From positions 1 through 64,000 of the forward strand of contig PLRX01000089.1 in NCBI GenBank assembly GCA_003164095.1: a DNA stretch of 64,000 nucleotides, read 5' to 3'. A program made the translations under genes and the position numbers. The notes below the pieces were generated by a model. It ran no database searches, was not told where the DNA came from, and was given only the letters and a program-made list of their open reading frames with translations. Source of the stretch: Acidimicrobiaceae bacterium (GTDB lineage Bacteria; Actinomycetota; Acidimicrobiia; Acidimicrobiales; RAAP-2). Shown here piece after piece: positions 62,879-64,000 of the stretch. Numbering within the stretch: the stretch's first letter is position 1; every line of letters starts with the position of its first letter.

Positions 62879-63226
62879 TGTTCTCCGGAGGGGCGGTGGA
62901 TGGGGAGCGGCTACCGGGCGGAGATACTCTCCTGCCGTTGCAACGCTCTCACTACGAGCTGCTTGCCTTGTGGCTTCCCGGGCCGACGGGTGACCCCCCG
63001 TCTGCTCCCGCACCGCCCACTCTCAGAGCGGGCAACCCGTGCGTTTTCGCATCGGCGCCTCCTTCGGGTTCCTGTCGGAACCTCTGCGACAAGTGTAGGG
63101 ACGCACGTTCCGCGAAACGAGAGGCGAAGGTCCCGGAAACGTGCGACCCATCGGATCGCGTCGTCCGACCGCGCCGCTACGGTGGCCCGGGGGTGACACC
63201 GCCCCCGACACCGCCAGGAGGAACCA
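62879..63226. other. Intergenic region rich in hairpins
   Basis: About 350 bp without a clear gene. Reading the minus strand it has a -10-like TACACT (complement of 63095-63100), hairpins GGTTCC/GGAACC (about 63072-63087) and GACGGG/CCCGTC (about 62985-63002), and a 9-codon frame with a strong Shine-Dalgarno at 63023-63052. The plus strand carries the promoter of the isomerase-fold gene at its right end. I recognise no known RNA family. Confidence 0.35.
63023..63052 (-). CDS. Possible leader peptide MRKRTGCPL
   Basis: A 9-codon frame (ATG 63052, TGA 63025-63023) preceded by GAAGGAGG at ideal distance and lying between two hairpins. Such short, strongly initiated frames in a long 5' region are typical of attenuator leader peptides. 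It would belong to a leftward transcript leading to the SDR gene 230 bp downstream. Support is structural only. Confidence 0.3.
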   Translation of the reverse strand: MRKRTGCPL

Positions 63227-63982
63227 ATGCCCGACACGCTTGCCGCACTCCATGCCTCCGTGGACCGCCTGGCCACCGTTGCCGGCCCGTTGGCGCCGGA
63301 GCAGCTCACGGCGTCGGCCTACCCGAGCGAGTGGACGATCGCCGACACGCTCTCCCACGTGGGATCCGGTGCGGTCATCTTCCGCCGGGTCCTCGATGAC
63401 GCGCTGGCAGGCGTCGAGACACCCGGTGAGGCCTTTCCCGCCGTGTGGGACGAGTGGAACGCCAAATCGCCGGTGGAGCAGGGGGCGGACGCCCTGGTCG
63501 CCGACCGGAACCTCCTCGACCGCCTCGAGTCGCTGGGACACGACGAACGCGATCGGTTCCACGCCTCCCTCGGCCCGATGTCCGTCGATTTCGAGGGGTT
63601 CGTGGCTCTGCGGCTCAACGAACACGCCCTGCACACGTGGGACGTCGAGGTGGCGCTCGACCCGGCGGCCACCCTCGGGCCCGAGGCCACGGCATGCGTG
63701 ATCGACGGATTGGAGCGGGTGGCGGGCTACACGGCGCGGCCGACCGGTGTCGGGCGTACGGTCACCATCGTCACCACCGAACCCCGGCGAGGGATCACCG
63801 TCGTCCTCGGCAGCGACACCGTGTCCTTCGCCTATGGGGAACCGGTGGCCGACCCCGACGTGATCCTCCCGGCGGAGGCCTGCATCCGTCTCGTCTACGG
63901 ACGGCTCGACCCCGAGCACGCCGGCGGTGTGGAGGAGAGCCCCGTGGTGGACGAGCTCCGGCGGGTGTTCCCGGGGTCCTAA
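63227..63982 (+). CDS. Mycothiol-dependent maleylpyruvate isomerase-family protein
   Basis: A 251-residue DinB-fold protein of the maleylpyruvate isomerase N-terminal family: helices starting LHASVDRLATV, WTIADTLSHVGSGA with a metal-binding His, and NEHALHTWDVEVALD carrying the further His/Asp ligands. The second domain (about 165-250) is the small C-terminal module of such proteins. Members use mycothiol in isomerase or transferase reactions. ATG 63227 has AGGAGG upstream. Confidence 0.85.
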   Translation: MPDTLAALHASVDRLATVAGPLAPEQLTASAYPSEWTIADTLSHVGSGAVIFRRVLDDALAGVETPGEAFPAVWDEWNAKSPVEQGADALVADRNLLDRLESLGHDERDRFHASLGPMSVDFEGFVALRLNEHALHTWDVEVALDPAATLGPEATACVIDGLERVAGYTARPTGVGRTVTIVTTEPRRGITVVLGSDTVSFAYGEPVADPDVILPAEACIRLVYGRLDPEHAGGVEESPVVDELRRVFPGS

Positions 63983-64000
63983 CCCCTGGCCTCAGGCCCG

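Noticed and set aside
63001-63110. Known riboswitch (SAM, cobalamin, c-di-AMP), RNase P or SRP RNA upstream of the SDR gene
   Set aside because: Hairpins are present but none of the conserved core sequences of these RNAs can be matched.
42604-63226. CRISPR arrays, rRNA genes, insertion sequences
   Set aside because: Looked for regularly spaced repeats, transposase DDE-type genes and terminal inverted repeats across the window; none seen.

Overview
The window looks like chromosomal DNA of a high-GC actinobacterium, most likely an acidimicrobial-type lineage. The support is the GC-rich codon use, an F420-type luciferase-like oxidoreductase, a mycothiol-dependent isomerase-fold enzyme, LytR-CpsA-Psr and RodZ-like envelope proteins, actinobacterial LexA boxes and CsoR/CstR-type operators. 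The lineage is an inference from gene content; no rRNA gene or other marker is present to place it.

Region 1 (1-12.8 kb) is the right-hand part of an integrative, probably conjugative element. It holds two membrane proteins of the TrbL/DUF6112 type, an AbrB-like regulator, and two transcription units that each sit 45-50 nt behind a perfect LexA (SOS) box. One unit is a CxC-containing unknown protein plus a HAD phosphatase. The other is a tight three-gene operon for a ubiquitin-like protein, an E1-like DUF6791-ThiF protein and a DUF6527 protein. A MoxR ATPase / VWA / W-repeat trio and an ECF sigma / anti-sigma / SIMPL trio follow. The element ends at a 3'-half fragment of tRNA-Ile(GAT) at 12765-12806, the classical footprint of a tyrosine recombinase att site. 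The integrase and the intact tRNA should lie to the left of the window.

Region 2 (12.9-64 kb) is ordinary-looking chromosome. In order: a HAD phosphatase; a TPP enzyme coupled to a GlcD-type FAD dehydrogenase; CtaG; RodZ-like and LCP envelope proteins; a flavin monooxygenase; a HutC/GntR-controlled cluster (permease, choline-kinase-like protein, dimethylglycine-dehydrogenase-like protein) for N-methylated amines; a polar amino acid ABC transporter; a three-gene cytochrome b operon; a UvrD-like helicase; an F420-type oxidoreductase; a histone-H1-like protein; a P450; a metallophosphoesterase; an MFS exporter with its TetR regulator and tandem operators; a PAS-GGDEF-EAL protein; a truncated KdpD-like sensor; and glucose-6-phosphate dehydrogenase.

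At 54-58.5 kb lies a reactive-sulfur module. A CstR-like repressor, a CoA-disulfide/persulfide reductase with rhodanese domain, a sulfide:quinone reductase-like protein, DsrC-like and DsrE-like sulfur carriers and a small cysteine-rich protein share three near-identical palindromic operators. The remainder is a run of oxidoreductases and a kinase-like protein (58.5-64 kb).

Two genes (40157-40917 and 50732-52512) are each broken by an apparent one-base loss, at or next to a G run; this may be sequencing error. The strongest candidate for an undescribed system is the SOS-boxed Ubl/E1/DUF6527 operon with its SOS-boxed neighbour (2.4-5.9 kb), carried on a mobile element.
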